The notes: a model not told the origin generated them from the sequence alone. DNA of 64,000 bases from Trichocoleus sp. FACHB-46 (GCF_014695385.1 NZ_JACJOD010000022.1:248001-312000); one strand, 5' to 3'. Counted from the first letter of the stretch, positions 44,615-54,432 are shown. Made by a program: numbers and translations.

Positions 44615-45781
44615 ATGATTATGCCTGCAAGCGCCATCAAGGTCTTGTTAATTGAAGACAATCTCGCGGAAGCCAGACTGTTGCAGGAGATCTTGCGGGT
44701 GCCTAAGTTCAAGCAATTTAGCTTACTGCACGTCAAGCGGTTGGCGGAGGCGCTAGTCCATCTCCAGCAAAACAGCTTTGATGCCATTTTGTTGGATCTG
44801 ACCTTACCCGATAGTCAGGGTCTAGCTTCCCTACCGCCTTTGCTGGATCAAGCACCTAATCTACCGATCGTGGTTCTCACCAACACCAATGATGATGACT
44901 TGGCGATCGCGGCAGTGCGCCAAGGAGCCGAAGATTATTTAGTTAAGCGCCAGGTAAATGCCGAATTATTGGCGCGATCGCTCTGCTATGCGATTGAGCG
45001 CAAACAGGTTTCAGAAGCTTTACGCAAAGTCAACGAAGCCCTAGCGATGCAGGTACAAGAGCGCACCGCTGAGTTGATGAAAGCGAAAGAACTTAACCAG
45101 TTGAAGTCGGAATTTGTCTCAATCCTCTCCCATGATTTCCGTAGCCCGCTCAACAGCATCTTGCTGTCTACGGGTCTATTGCAAAACAACCAAAACCAAC
45201 TAACCGAGGAGAGAAGACTCACCCATTTTCAATTAATTCGCTCTGCTATTACTAACATGGCCCATCTACTCGACGAAGTTTCCTTAATTGGTAAAGCTGA
45301 TTTGGGCCACCTTCAGTGCCAGCTCACCGCCCTCGACCTGGCTCCGTTTTGTCGCCAACTATTTGAAGAACTGCGATTCAGTTCTCATGAGAAATACCAA
45401 TTCCTCTTTACTCAGCAAGGCGAATTATCTCAAGCCCTTTGGGATGAGAATTTTTTGCGCCATATTTTGGGCAACCTCCTCTCAAACGCACTCAAGTATT
45501 CGCCCGCCGGAGGTTTAGTGCAGTTCGAGTTGATTGGTCAAGAAACTACAGTCACCTTTCAGATTCAAGACCAAGGCATTGGTATCCCTCCCGAAGATCA
45601 GCCTCGCCTATTTGAGGCATTCTATCGGGCTAGAAATGTAGATAACATTCCTGGGACAGGTTTAGGACTGGCGATCGCGAAAAAATGCGTTGAGGCCCAC
45701 GGTGGCCAGATCTCTGTGCAGAGTGCAGTTGGAGTTGGCACGATATTTACAGTCAGGTTGCCCATTTGGAAAGCCGTGTGA
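44615..45781 (+). CDS. Hybrid receiver-histidine kinase
   Basis: The 388-residue protein has an N-terminal receiver (KVLLIEDNLAEARLL; phospho-acceptor in AILLDLTLPDSQG; VVLTNTND; DYLVKRQV), a coiled linker (MQVQERTAELMKAKELNQLKSEF) and a kinase: HisKA with SEFVSILSHDFRSPLNSI, then HATPase with LLSNALKYS, IQDQGIGIPPED and GTGLGLAIAKK. The receiver-first order suits a phosphorelay in which the upstream signal controls the kinase. It lies 27 bp after the Rcp1-type gene, so the three likely form one light-signalling operon. The alternate ATG two codons on (44621) is equally possible. Confidence 0.92.
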   Translation: MIMPASAIKVLLIEDNLAEARLLQEILRVPKFKQFSLLHVKRLAEALVHLQQNSFDAILLDLTLPDSQGLASLPPLLDQAPNLPIVVLTNTNDDDLAIAAVRQGAEDYLVKRQVNAELLARSLCYAIERKQVSEALRKVNEALAMQVQERTAELMKAKELNQLKSEFVSILSHDFRSPLNSILLSTGLLQNNQNQLTEERRLTHFQLIRSAITNMAHLLDEVSLIGKADLGHLQCQLTALDLAPFCRQLFEELRFSSHEKYQFLFTQQGELSQALWDENFLRHILGNLLSNALKYSPAGGLVQFELIGQETTVTFQIQDQGIGIPPEDQPRLFEAFYRARNVDNIPGTGLGLAIAKKCVEAHGGQISVQSAVGVGTIFTVRLPIWKAV

Positions 45782-45961
45782 TTACCGGGAGACAGGCGAT
45801 AGGCGATCGCTGCCCCTGCTACGTGAGGTTAAAAAGTGAGTAAATTCGCAACTTAGCTTCACGCTTTACTATGAAGACAGGATGGGCACCCTAAGTATTA
45901 ACGCTCCCTGATCATTTCTGTCTATTTGTCTTTGTAGTTCAATCACAAGCCACTCTGCCCT

Positions 45962-47173
45962 ATGGTTTCTACTTCTTTAAGCCCACTTCCCGTCGATCAA
46001 TCTCGGATTCGGCCAGCTATTCAGTCGTTGCAACCCCAACTCGTTGAGTGGCGAAGACAACTACATCAGCGACCCGAATTAGGCTTTCGTGAGAAACTAA
46101 CGGCAGAATTTGTCGCCCAGAAGCTAACTGAATGGGGCATTGAGCATCAAACTGAAATCGCCCAAACCGGAATTGTGGCTACGATCGCCTCTGGCAAACC
46201 AGGCCCCGTATTAGCGATTCGAGCCGATATGGATGCCCTGCCCATCCAAGAAGAAAATGAAGTGCCCTATCGATCGCAACACGATGGCTTGATGCATGCC
46301 TGCGGTCATGATGGACATACTGCGATCGCCCTCGGCACCGCTTACTATCTCTCTCAACATCGAGATAGCTTTGCGGGTACGGTGAAAATTATTTTCCAGC
46401 CTGCTGAGGAAGGTCCGGGAGGCGCACAGCCCATGATCGAAGCAGGGGTACTCCAAAATCCAGCAGTAGACGCGATTATTGGTCTGCATTTGTGGAATAA
46501 CTTACCGCTGGGAACGATTGGTGTGAGAACTGGAGCCCTGATGGCAGCCGTGGAACTCTTTCGTTGCACCATTCAAGGTAGAGGCGGACATGGAGCCATT
46601 CCCCACCAAACCATAGATTCAATTGTGGTGAGTGCCCAAATCGTCAACGCCCTGCAAACGATCGTTGCCCGCAACGTCAACCCCATCGACTCCGCAGTGG
46701 TGACGGTGGGAGAACTTCATGCAGGCACCGCTACTAATGTGATCGCAGCTTCAGCCAAAATGAGCGGCACAGTGCGTTATTTCAATCCAGCCCTAACAGG
46801 CTTTTTCTATCAACGGATTGAACAGATTATTGCGGGGATCTGCCAAAGTCATGGAGCCAGCTACGAGTTGAATTATCAATCTTTGTACCCACCCGTGATT
46901 AATGATGGGGCGATCGCAGACCTTGTTCGTTCTGTCGCAGAGAATGTGGTCGAGGCAGAGGTAGGCATCGTCCCCGAATGCCAAACAATGGGCGGCGAAG
47001 ACATGTCTTTCTTCTTGCAGCAAGTCCCCGGTTGTTACTTCTTCCTCGGTTCCGCCAACATCCACAAAGGCTTAGCCTACCCCCACCACCATCCCCGTTT
47101 CGACTTTGACGAAACCGCTCTAGGCATGGGGGTGGAAATTTTTGCCCGCTGCGTTGAAAAATTCTGTGTTTAG
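45962..47173 (+). CDS. M20 family amidohydrolase (N-acyl-amino-acid/hippurate hydrolase-like)
   Basis: The 403-residue protein has LVEWRRQLHQRPELGFREKLT, the first metal-ligand region IRADMDALPIQEENEVPYRSQ, MHACGHDGHTAIALG with the Cys-His metal ligands, and the dimerisation domain with GRGGHGAIPHQTIDSI. PAEEGPGGAQPMIEAGVL carries the catalytic Glu. The set is that of the ILL/HipO/AmaA branch (IAA-amino-acid hydrolases in plants, N-acetyl amino acids in bacteria). The exact substrate is not readable. It is a single gene after the kinase operon. Confidence 0.92.
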   Translation: MVSTSLSPLPVDQSRIRPAIQSLQPQLVEWRRQLHQRPELGFREKLTAEFVAQKLTEWGIEHQTEIAQTGIVATIASGKPGPVLAIRADMDALPIQEENEVPYRSQHDGLMHACGHDGHTAIALGTAYYLSQHRDSFAGTVKIIFQPAEEGPGGAQPMIEAGVLQNPAVDAIIGLHLWNNLPLGTIGVRTGALMAAVELFRCTIQGRGGHGAIPHQTIDSIVVSAQIVNALQTIVARNVNPIDSAVVTVGELHAGTATNVIAASAKMSGTVRYFNPALTGFFYQRIEQIIAGICQSHGASYELNYQSLYPPVINDGAIADLVRSVAENVVEAEVGIVPECQTMGGEDMSFFLQQVPGCYFFLGSANIHKGLAYPHHHPRFDFDETALGMGVEIFARCVEKFCV

Positions 47174-47192
47174 AACCGCAAACCAATTTAAT

Positions 47193-47741
47193 CTAGCGCT
47201 TGTAGTCCAAAGGGTCCACTGCTAGTAAAAGGGCTTCTTTGGTTTTGGGAATCAGCAGATAAACTCGGCGATCGCCTACCACCAAATCTGTGGAACCATA
47301 GTCAGTTGCGTCTGTCACTCCTTGAGCCAGCCAATCATGGGCTTCATTCCAGTCGGGAAGCATCACCTGCAAAAACTCTTCCATGTAGTTCAGGCTCTGC
47401 GGTTTTCTCTTCTTGGTCAACGGTTTGTGGACCACTAAAACCGCATTAGAAACCAGCTCTTTAGGCGTGACGTTCAGGCGCACCGTCGCCACCCCATCCT
47501 TAGACTTACCGATGAAAGCTGTCTCAGTTTTAGGTTCTAGCCGAAATCCTAGTTGCTCGAAATTTCCTTGCAGAGACACCAGCTTAACGCCCAAGTTAGA
47601 GTTCGCAGCCCAAGCGGCCCCAGGCATCCATAGCGCGATCGCCACCAACAAAGCCAGCCCAGTTGCGATCGCCCCTCGACTAATCCGCGCGATCGCCTGA
47701 CTTAAACAATTTGCTAAACGTGAATTGAAAGTTTGAATCAT
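47193..47741 (-). CDS. Secreted protein of unknown function
   Basis: From ATG 47741 the protein (about 182 residues) has a long signal peptide (GAIATGLALLVAIALWMPGAAWA, cleavage after AWA). The mature part is beta-rich: VKLVSLQGNFEQLGFRLEPKTETAFIGKSKDGVATVRLNV, and ends DRRVYLLIPKTKEALLLAVDPLDYKR. No known domain is recognised. TTG 47750 is in frame but ATG is preferred. It is divergent from the NADAR gene (65 bp apart) and convergent with the M20 gene. Confidence 0.7.
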   Translation of the reverse strand: MIQTFNSRLANCLSQAIARISRGAIATGLALLVAIALWMPGAAWAANSNLGVKLVSLQGNFEQLGFRLEPKTETAFIGKSKDGVATVRLNVTPKELVSNAVLVVHKPLTKKRKPQSLNYMEEFLQVMLPDWNEAHDWLAQGVTDATDYGSTDLVVGDRRVYLLIPKTKEALLLAVDPLDYKR

Positions 47742-47806
47742 GACAAACAAAATTTAGTGAGAGTATATTCTATTGTCTCATCGTTACATAAATACACAAA
47801 ATAGTT

Positions 47807-48250
47807 ATGCCTGTCTATTTCTATGACGTCTATGAAAATCCTTATGGGTGTTTCACGAATTTCTCGCGGCATGGGTGTGAACTCGATGGCGATTGGTGGT
47901 TAACAAGTGAGCATTATTTTCAGGCGCAGAAATTTATCGGTACGCCTCACGCTGAGCAAATTCGTAAACTGCCCACACCCAGGGATGCTTTCAACACAGC
48001 TCAGACTCTCAAACCTTTTGTTCGCTCAGATTGGCTAAAAGCTAGAGACGATGTGATGCGTAAAGCTGTCCTTCGTAAATTTGAATTCAATCCTGGAATT
48101 AAAGCTGTTCTACTCGCGACTGGCGATGCCTTGTTGGTTGAAAACTCACCTGTAGACAACTATTGGGGATGCGGTGCGGACGGTAAAGGGCAAAATCGGT
48201 TAGGGCAAATTTTAATGGAAGTCCGAGACCAACTGCATCAACCTGTTTGA
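47807..48250 (+). CDS. NADAR family protein (YbiA-like)
   Basis: The 147-residue protein has YENPYGCFTNFSRHG, WLTSEHYFQAQKF, and DNYWGCGADGKGQNRLGQILMEVR, the hallmark NADAR/YbiA motifs. YbiA-type enzymes hydrolyse N-glycosidic bonds of early riboflavin intermediates, and NADAR proteins also remove ADP-ribose from nucleic acid. The conserved Glu in TSEHYF and Asp in DNYWG are present, so it should be active. It lies alone upstream of leuC. Confidence 0.9.
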   Translation: MPVYFYDVYENPYGCFTNFSRHGCELDGDWWLTSEHYFQAQKFIGTPHAEQIRKLPTPRDAFNTAQTLKPFVRSDWLKARDDVMRKAVLRKFEFNPGIKAVLLATGDALLVENSPVDNYWGCGADGKGQNRLGQILMEVRDQLHQPV

Positions 48251-48367
48251 ATTGAGCGATCGCTAATTTTGGCTCACGTTGGGTAAAAATCCTCCCTAAG
48301 AGCGAAGCTCAGCTCTACGTTACAATAGTGGATTGATTCCTTAGCGCACTAAGTACCGAACGTCAGC

Positions 48368-49771
48368 ATGAGCAAAGGCACACTCTTCGATAAAGTCTGG
48401 GATTTACACACAGTTGGAATCCTTCCCTCAGGCCAAACGCAACTGTTTATTGGTCTGCACCTGATTCACGAAGTCACCAGCCCTCAAGCCTTTGCCATGC
48501 TGCGCGATCGCGGCCTAAAAGTGCTGTATCCAGAGCGGACAGTGGCAACGGTAGACCACATCGTGCCCACGGAGAACCAAGCGCGTCCCTTTGCCGACAG
48601 CTTGGCCGAAGAAATGATGCAGTCCCTAGAGCAAAACTGTGAAGAGCATCAGATTCGTTTTTATAACGTTGGCTCGGGCAGTCAAGGCATTGTCCATGTA
48701 ATTGCCCCAGAGCTAGGGTTCACTCAGCCTGGAATGACGATCGCTTGTGGAGACAGTCATACTTCCACCCATGGAGCCTTTGGTGCGATCGCCTTTGGCA
48801 TTGGCACTAGCCAAGTGCGAGATGTATTGGCTTCTCAAACGTTGGCACTTGCCAAGCTGAAAGTTCGTAAAGTCGAGGTTAACGGCACCCTGAAGCCTGG
48901 AGTTTACGCCAAAGACGTGATTCTACACATCATTCGGAAACTGGGCGTCAAAGGTGGGGTTGGCTACGCCTATGAGTTTGCGGGCAGCACCTTTGAGCAG
49001 ATGAGCATGGAAGAACGCATGACCGTCTGCAATATGGCAATCGAAGGGGGTGCTCGCTGTGGTTACGTCAACCCGGATGAAGTCACTTTTGACTACCTCA
49101 AAGGTCGGGATTTTGCGCCTAAAGCTGGAGCGTGGGACAAAGCCGTAGCTTGGTGGCAAAGCCTTCGGAGTGATACTGCTGCCGAATATGACGATGTAGT
49201 AATCTTTGATGCGGCTGACATTGCCCCCACCATCACTTGGGGCATCACCCCTGGACAGGGCATTGCGATTAACGAACTAGTGCCAACGCCAGAGATGCTG
49301 CCCGCTGACGAGCAACCGATCGCAGCCGAAGCTTACCGTTACATGGACTTGCAGCCAGGTCAGCCGATTCAAGGCACTAAGGTGGATGTGTGCTTTGTCG
49401 GTAGCTGCACCAACGGTCGTATCAGTGATTTGCGCGAAGCCGCTAAGTTTGCTCAAGGACGACAAGTGGCAGAGGGAGTCAAAGCCTTCATCGTTCCTGG
49501 CTCAGAGCGAGTCAAGCAGCAAGCGGAATCCGAAGGTCTGGACAAGATTTTTGTCGCAGCGGGCTTTGAGTGGCGTGAACCGGGTTGCTCGATGTGCCTC
49601 GCGATGAACCCGGACAAACTAGAAGGTCGTCAGCTTAGCGCTTCTTCCTCCAACCGCAACTTCAAAGGCCGTCAAGGCTCAGCTTCCGGTCGCACCCTGT
49701 TAATGAGTCCAGCAATGGTGGTAGCTGCCGCAGTCACAGGTCAAGTATCCGATGTTCGTGAATTGTTGTAG
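48368..49771 (+). CDS. leuC: 3-isopropylmalate dehydratase large subunit
   Basis: The 467-residue protein has [21 protein letters not shown], the three Fe-S Cys ligands (in [12 protein letters not shown] and [11 protein letters not shown]) and ends [12 protein letters not shown]-type tail [12 protein letters not shown]. With LeuD it isomerises 2-isopropylmalate to 3-isopropylmalate by way of a [4Fe-4S] cluster. Start at ATG 48368 follows an upstream TACAAT-like -10 sequence (near 48323). leuD follows after 12 bp, so both are one operon. Confidence 0.97.
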   Translation: MSKGTLFDKVWDLHTVGILPSGQTQLFIGLHLIHEVTSPQAFAMLRDRGLKVLYPERTVATVDHIVPTENQARPFADSLAEEMMQSLEQNCEEHQIRFYNVGSGSQGIVHVIAPELGFTQPGMTIACGDSHTSTHGAFGAIAFGIGTSQVRDVLASQTLALAKLKVRKVEVNGTLKPGVYAKDVILHIIRKLGVKGGVGYAYEFAGSTFEQMSMEERMTVCNMAIEGGARCGYVNPDEVTFDYLKGRDFAPKAGAWDKAVAWWQSLRSDTAAEYDDVVIFDAADIAPTITWGITPGQGIAINELVPTPEMLPADEQPIAAEAYRYMDLQPGQPIQGTKVDVCFVGSCTNGRISDLREAAKFAQGRQVAEGVKAFIVPGSERVKQQAESEGLDKIFVAAGFEWREPGCSMCLAMNPDKLEGRQLSASSSNRNFKGRQGSASGRTLLMSPAMVVAAAVTGQVSDVRELL

Positions 49772-49783
49772 GGAGAGGGCGTC

Positions 49784-50386
49784 ATGAGTAGCGAAGTTAA
49801 GGCAGTGGTAGGGCGGGGTGTGCCCTTAGTTGGCAATGATATTGACACTGATCGCATCATTCCAGCGCGGTTCTTGCGCTGTGTCACGTTTGATGGTTTA
49901 GGCGCACAAGTATTTGCAGACGATCGCATTCAAACCCAAGGGCAGCATCCTTTTGATCAGGCGCAGTACCAAGGAGCCAAGATCCTAGTAGTCAACGGCA
50001 ACTTCGGCTGTGGTTCCTCGCGTGAACATGCGCCTCAAGCTCTTGCTAAATGGGGTATTGAAGCGATCGTGGGTGAGAGTTTTGCAGAAATCTTTTTTGG
50101 TAACTGTGTGGCGTTAGGAGTGCCTTGTGTGATGGCGGCTCCAGAAGATGCTAAGCAGTTACAAGAGGCGATCGCGGCTAATCCTCAGGCAGAAGTCAAA
50201 GTAGACCTGGAAACCATGCAGGTGCAATGTGGGGACCTTACCCTTCCCGTGACGATGGGTGCAGGTCCATGGCAAATGTTCACCAGTGGCACTTGGGATG
50301 CTTGCGGTCAACTCGTCGCCCAAGCCGATCAAATTCGGGCGACTGCTGCCAAACTACCTTACGTTTCCTGGTCAAAAACGGCTTAA
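49784..50386 (+). CDS. leuD: 3-isopropylmalate dehydratase small subunit
   Basis: The 200-residue protein has the swivel-domain pattern [40 protein letters not shown] and [16 protein letters not shown]. It pairs with LeuC encoded 12 bp upstream. A ribosome site (AGGGAG) lies in the short gap. A nested palindrome about 14 bp past the stop could end transcription between it and the convergent ndhJ. Confidence 0.97.
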   Translation: MSSEVKAVVGRGVPLVGNDIDTDRIIPARFLRCVTFDGLGAQVFADDRIQTQGQHPFDQAQYQGAKILVVNGNFGCGSSREHAPQALAKWGIEAIVGESFAEIFFGNCVALGVPCVMAAPEDAKQLQEAIAANPQAEVKVDLETMQVQCGDLTLPVTMGAGPWQMFTSGTWDACGQLVAQADQIRATAAKLPYVSWSKTA

Positions 50387-50399
50387 GTCTCAAACAAAG

Positions 50400-50457
50400 A
50401 ACCTCTCCCCCATCCCCTCTCCTTGAAGGAGAGGGGTGCCGTAGGCGGGGAGAGGTT
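50400..50457. repeat. Nested palindromic repeat between leuD and ndhJ
   Basis: Outer arms AACCTCTCCCC (50400-50410) and GGGGAGAGGTT (50447-50457) enclose CCCCTCTCCTT (50414-50424) and AAGGAGAGGGG (50426-50436) with a single-base centre. Such CCCTCTCC/GGAGAGGG elements occur repeatedly between genes in cyanobacteria. It may also serve as a terminator for both convergent operons. Confidence 0.8.
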
Positions 50458-50481
50458 TAAATTGTTCGCAGCAAACTCAAA

Positions 50482-51024
50482 TTAGTAAGCGTCTTGCAAC
50501 TCGTAGAAGTCGGGCGAGATATAGTCTTTGCGGAGCGGCCAGCCCACCCAATCTTCGGGCATCAGCAGGCGCTTCAGGTCAGGGTGTCCCTCGTAGACAA
50601 TGCCAAACATGTCAAAAGCTTCTCGCTCTTGCCAGTCGGCAGTCTTCCAAATCCAATAGACGGAGGGAATTCTGGGCTCTTCGCGAGGGAGAAATACTTT
50701 AATTCTCACTTCGTCTGGGCGATCGCTGTAGTCACTGACCTTGGTGAGGTCATAGAAGCTAACTAACTCTTGCCCAGGCCCCGCGTCATATCCACCTTGG
50801 CAGCGGAGGTAGTTGAAGCCATAAGCATAAAGAGCAGTCGCGATCGGAATCAGAAAATCGCGATCGACCTTGAGCATTTCTACGCCAGAGCGATCAGGCC
50901 CTAAGGACTCATGCTCAAATCCGTTCTCACTCAGCCACTTGGAGATTCTACCAGCCTCGACGATAGGAGCTGGTGTCTGAGCCTGTTCCGCTCCATTTTC
51001 AGGGGCATTAGATTCTTCAGCCAC
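50482..51024 (-). CDS. ndhJ: NAD(P)H-quinone oxidoreductase subunit J
   Basis: The 180-residue protein has the NuoC/30-kDa pattern: [43 protein letters not shown] and the family signature [40 protein letters not shown]. NdhJ belongs to the peripheral arm of NDH-1, which takes part in respiration, cyclic electron flow and CO2 uptake. Its ATG overlaps the end of ndhK by eight bases. Confidence 0.97.
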   Translation of the reverse strand: MAEESNAPENGAEQAQTPAPIVEAGRISKWLSENGFEHESLGPDRSGVEMLKVDRDFLIPIATALYAYGFNYLRCQGGYDAGPGQELVSFYDLTKVSDYSDRPDEVRIKVFLPREEPRIPSVYWIWKTADWQEREAFDMFGIVYEGHPDLKRLLMPEDWVGWPLRKDYISPDFYELQDAY

Positions 51025-51766
51025 GACGAATTTCCTCCTTCTCTGCGGCTTTCAAAGCGGGTGGAACGGGTAGGCCCATTGCTTCTGTAAGTTCCTTAGG
51101 TGGCGCTTGACGACTTGGAACTTGCAGATAAGTCCCCGTCGTGATGTCAGGCACCTGCTTCATCTTGTGAGCAATGCTGTAGTAGCGATGAGTTTGGCCC
51201 TGCTTGCCGCGCTCTTGCATCGAGTCATTGGCGATTTTCTTTCTCAGCTTGATGATTGCATCGATGATTGCTTCTGGACGTGGGGGACAACCGGGTAAAT
51301 AGACATCGACAGGAATCAACTTATCCACGCCGCGCACTGTGGTAGGCGAGTCTACGGTAAACATTCCACCCGTAATTGTGCAAGCACCCATTGCAATCAC
51401 GTACTTCGGATCAGGCATCTGCTCGTACAAACGGACTAAAGCGGGAGCCATCTTCATGTTGATCGTGCCCGCAGTGATAATCAAATCAGCTTGACGCGGG
51501 CTAGAACGCGGAATTAAACCAAAGCGATCGAAGTCAAAGCGGGAGCCGATGAGAGCCGCAAATTCAATAAAACAACAGGCAGTTCCATATAACAGAGGCC
51601 ACAAGCTAGAGAGGCGCGCCCAGTTATAAAGGTCATCTACAGTCGTTAAAATGACATTCTCTGACAGCGCTTGCGTCACTTGGGGACGCTCAATGGGGTT
51701 GATAATTTGTTCATTTGGCTGCAAAATTCCGCCATTTTGAGCCGCATCTTTGGGACTCATGACCAT
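51017..51766 (-). CDS. ndhK: NAD(P)H-quinone oxidoreductase subunit K
   Basis: The 249-residue protein has [36 protein letters not shown] and [16 protein letters not shown], giving the Cys ligands for cluster N2. It carries the last Fe-S centre before plastoquinone. The ATG at 51766 is seven bases after GGAG; an alternate ATG at 51760 overlaps the ndhC stop as ATGA. It lies between ndhC and ndhJ in the standard ndhC-K-J operon. Confidence 0.97.
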   Translation of the reverse strand: MVMSPKDAAQNGGILQPNEQIINPIERPQVTQALSENVILTTVDDLYNWARLSSLWPLLYGTACCFIEFAALIGSRFDFDRFGLIPRSSPRQADLIITAGTINMKMAPALVRLYEQMPDPKYVIAMGACTITGGMFTVDSPTTVRGVDKLIPVDVYLPGCPPRPEAIIDAIIKLRKKIANDSMQERGKQGQTHRYYSIAHKMKQVPDITTGTYLQVPSRQAPPKELTEAMGLPVPPALKAAEKEEIRRG

Positions 51767-52119
51767 TCCAAAGCTCCTTTACGCCAAGCGTAAACTAGAC
51801 CAATCACGAGAATCGCAATAAAAACTAGGGCTTCGATAAAAGCTAGCAACCCCAATTGGTTGAACGCGACGGCCCAGGGGTACAAGAACACTGTCTCTAC
51901 GTCAAAGATGACAAAGACTAGGGCAAACATGTAGTAGCGAATGTTGAACTGAATCCAGGCACCCCCAATGGGTTCCATCCCTGACTCGTAGGTGGTGCGA
52001 CGCTCAGGACCTCGGAGCCGAGGGCGCAATAACTTAGACGCGCTCAGGGCCAGGACAGGTACCAGGCTACAGATAATTAAAAAGCCTAAAAAGTACTCGT
52101 AACCACTAAGAACAAACAC
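51757..52119 (-). CDS. ndhC: NAD(P)H-quinone oxidoreductase subunit 3
   Basis: The 120-residue membrane protein has three helices ([63 protein letters not shown]) and the [20 protein letters not shown] loop typical of NdhC. It forms part of the quinone-binding region of NDH-1. It overlaps ndhK by ten bases at its 3' end, so translation is coupled. It is the first gene of its operon. Confidence 0.97.
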   Translation of the reverse strand: MFVLSGYEYFLGFLIICSLVPVLALSASKLLRPRLRGPERRTTYESGMEPIGGAWIQFNIRYYMFALVFVIFDVETVFLYPWAVAFNQLGLLAFIEALVFIAILVIGLVYAWRKGALEWS

Positions 52120-52574
52120 TGCTAATAACTACCGCTTTAGTGAAAGAACTTGCGCTGCTTTTCATTTACATTTTGACACGCTCACCGTAAACTGGAGCGC
52201 CTTATGAGGTGGCTCGACAGAAACTGCCGAGTTCATCCTTCAGTCAAGCTAAATTGGCCTTAGGACTCAACCCACTTACCCACTTCTTGAGTATAAATTC
52301 CTGGTGCATCACTCCACTCAATACATTTACTGCATCGTAAATCTCTTTTGCTGGCTGCTCTAAGAGTGGCAGGGTGCCATTACAAGTAAGCCATAGAGTT
52401 GGTTTCAGAATTTTTATAGTTAGCACTTGGTGGGAAACGACAGGCACATGACAGGAAGATTAACAGGGTGTGTCATAATCTTTAACAGATATTTTAAGGA
52501 AGAGATCTTTTATATAGATCTTCTATATAGATCGTTGGCCTAGATCAAATCCTCACCCCTCTGTTTTTCTCGTC
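52120..52574. other. Divergent region between ndhC and rubA
   Basis: These 455 bases must hold both promoters. The rubA side contains a 13-bp tandem repeat at 52504-52533. A minus-strand open frame at 52244-52447 has no ribosome site and starts with GTG; I do not call it. No RNA gene is seen. Confidence 0.5.
52504..52533. repeat. 13-bp tandem repeat upstream of rubA
   Basis: GATCTTTTATATA and GATCTTCTATATA are followed by GATC, so two units and a third start are in register. The GATCT/AGATC ends make each step a partial palindrome, as in a repeated operator. It ends about 40 bp before the rubA start. Confidence 0.6.
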
Positions 52575-52910
52575 ATGAGCACTGAAGCTGTTGATCCTCA
52601 ATCTCTAGACCGCCATGAGTGTAGAGCATGTGGCTATGTCTACGAACCGGTGAAGGGGGATGACAAGCGTCAAATTCCCCCAGGAACTGCTTTTGAAGAG
52701 TTGCCTGCTGATTGGCGCTGTCCAGTTTGCGGTGCCAAAGTTACACAGTTTACAAGTGTTGGACCAGCAGGTGCCGCTTCCGGTTTTCGGGAAAACTTAA
52801 GCTATGGCCTTGGAGTCAACCAACTCACCCCTGGGCAGAAAAATTTACTAATCTTCGGAGGTTTGGGGCTGGGGTTCTTACTGTTTCTCAGCCTCTACGG
52901 TTTGCAGTGA
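52575..52910 (+). CDS. rubA: Membrane-anchored rubredoxin
   Basis: The 111-residue protein has the rubredoxin Fe sites CRACGYVYEPVKGDD and CPVCGAK, followed by a linker and one C-terminal helix (NLLIFGGLGLGFLLFLSLYG). RubA is needed for early photosystem II assembly in oxygenic phototrophs and is coded beside ycf48 and psbEFLJ, as here. The four Cys are intact. ycf48 follows after about 100 bp. Confidence 0.96.
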   Translation: MSTEAVDPQSLDRHECRACGYVYEPVKGDDKRQIPPGTAFEELPADWRCPVCGAKVTQFTSVGPAGAASGFRENLSYGLGVNQLTPGQKNLLIFGGLGLGFLLFLSLYGLQ

Positions 52911-53012
52911 AGGAATGGAGCGCCCTCAGCAACGCGATCGCGGCTCCTTGAGCTCCTTCATTGAAACACCAAACATTATTGATCAAACATTCCAGGGATA
53001 GGCTGAAGCGAG

Positions 53013-54023
53013 ATGAACTCGATTGTGAGAACACTGAAACGAATTGTAATGTTGCTAGCCGTAGTTATTCTATGTGCTAGCTGCGCTAACCGATATTTAA
53101 GCTCTTTGGATTACAACCCTTGGCAGCTTGTCCAACTGCCAACCGATGCCACGATCGCAGACATCAGCTTCGCGAGCGATCGCAAGCATGGGTGGGTAGT
53201 TGGCAGCAACTCTACCCTGTTGGAAACTAACGACGGCGGCGAAACGTGGGAACTTCGCAGCCTCAATTTAGGCGATCAGAAGTATCGCTTTGATTCAGTT
53301 AGTTTCAATGGCGAAGAGGGATGGATTGCTGGACAACCTGGTCTCTTGCTCCATACCACCGATGGGGGTAAATCTTGGGCACGAATTCCCCTCAGTGCCA
53401 AACTCCCCGGTTCTCCGAATACAGTGTTGGCCCTTGGTCCCCAAACGGCTCAAATGACTACCGATATTGGAGCCATTTATCGCACTACAGATGGCGGTAA
53501 AAATTGGAAGGCTGAAGTTCAGGAAGCTGTGGGTGTGGTCCGCAACATTTCTCGCTCTAGCGATGGCCAATATGTCGCTGTCTCTGCCAAGGGTAATTTT
53601 TACTCTGTTTGGCGACCTGGACAAGAAGCGTGGGAGCCACATAACCGCAATAGCTCTCGTCGAGTCCAAAACATGGGCTTCACGCCAGATGGTCGCCTGT
53701 GGATGCTAGCGCGGGGTGGCCAAGTTCAATTTAGTGAAGCCAATGACTTCGAATCTTGGCAGACCGCAAACAGCCCAGAATCCGCGACTAGTTGGGGATT
53801 TTTGGACCTGGCTTACCGAACTCCAGACGAGCTTTGGGTGAGCGGCGGCAGCGGCAACTTGCTTTGCAGCTTAGATGGTGGCAAAACTTGGCTCAAAGAT
53901 CGAGATGTGGAAAATATTCCTGGTAATTTCTACAAAGTGGTCTTCCTGAGTCCTGACCAAGGATTTGTCATTGGACAAAGAGGTACCTTACTCAAGTATC
54001 AAGCCTCAGTGAAGTCTGCTTAA
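53013..54023 (+). CDS. ycf48: Photosystem II assembly factor Ycf48 (HCF136)
   Basis: The 336-residue protein has a lipoprotein-like N-terminus (IVMLLAVVILCASCANRYLS), likely anchored at Cys22. The rest is a seven-blade beta propeller with BNR-like TNDGGETWELR, TTDGGKSWARI, TTDGGKNWKAEV and LDGGKTWLKDRD repeats. Ycf48 binds pre-D1 and helps build the PSII reaction centre and its repair. It lies between rubA and psbEFLJ. Length is standard. Confidence 0.97.
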   Translation: MNSIVRTLKRIVMLLAVVILCASCANRYLSSLDYNPWQLVQLPTDATIADISFASDRKHGWVVGSNSTLLETNDGGETWELRSLNLGDQKYRFDSVSFNGEEGWIAGQPGLLLHTTDGGKSWARIPLSAKLPGSPNTVLALGPQTAQMTTDIGAIYRTTDGGKNWKAEVQEAVGVVRNISRSSDGQYVAVSAKGNFYSVWRPGQEAWEPHNRNSSRRVQNMGFTPDGRLWMLARGGQVQFSEANDFESWQTANSPESATSWGFLDLAYRTPDELWVSGGSGNLLCSLDGGKTWLKDRDVENIPGNFYKVVFLSPDQGFVIGQRGTLLKYQASVKSA

Positions 54024-54091
54024 TCATGAGTTTGCTTGACAATTGTGCAGTCATAAGCAGTCGAAATTAGCTCTTTCAGCAGATGACTTGC

Positions 54092-54120
54092 TTGTGACTG
54101 TTTCTATCGTTCCGTATGAT
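54092..54120 (+). promoter_or_regulatory. Candidate sigma70-type promoter of psbEFLJ
   Basis: TTGTGA (54092-54097) and TATGAT (54115-54120) are spaced by 17 bases and lie 40 bp before the psbE ATG. The -10 hexamer is good and the -35 is moderate. Transcription from ycf48 is also possible. Confidence 0.5.
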
Positions 54121-54160
54121 AGTACTTAAGCTTTGTGTTGTTGTCAGAGGAGAAATCTGA

Positions 54161-54406
54161 ATGTCCGGTACTACTGGTGAGCGTCCATTTTCCGACATTA
54201 TTACTAGCATTCGCTATTGGGTAATTCACAGTATTACAATCCCTGCATTATTTATTGCAGGCTGGCTCTTTGTCAGCACTGGTCTAGCATATGATGTGTT
54301 TGGTACTCCTAGACCCAACGAGTACTTCACTCAGACTCGTCAAGAAGTGCCAATTGTGCAAGATCGCTTCGAGTCAAAAGAGCAGATCAATCAATTCCTC
54401 AAGTAA
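54161..54406 (+). CDS. psbE: Cytochrome b559 alpha subunit
   Basis: The 81-residue protein has [38 protein letters not shown], with His (WVIH) as heme ligand on the stromal side, and the conserved [18 protein letters not shown]. With PsbF it binds the b559 heme in photosystem II. It starts at ATG 54161 after AGAGGAG. It is the first gene of the psbEFLJ operon, whose order is fully kept here. Confidence 0.99.
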   Translation: MSGTTGERPFSDIITSIRYWVIHSITIPALFIAGWLFVSTGLAYDVFGTPRPNEYFTQTRQEVPIVQDRFESKEQINQFLK

Positions 54407-54432
54407 TTGTTTTCAAACTTTGGTTCTAGATC

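Noticed and set aside
52244-52447. Minus-strand 67-codon frame between ndhC and rubA
   Set aside because: It starts with GTG, has no ribosome site and no recognisable motif; it may be chance in a promoter region, though a small gene cannot be excluded.
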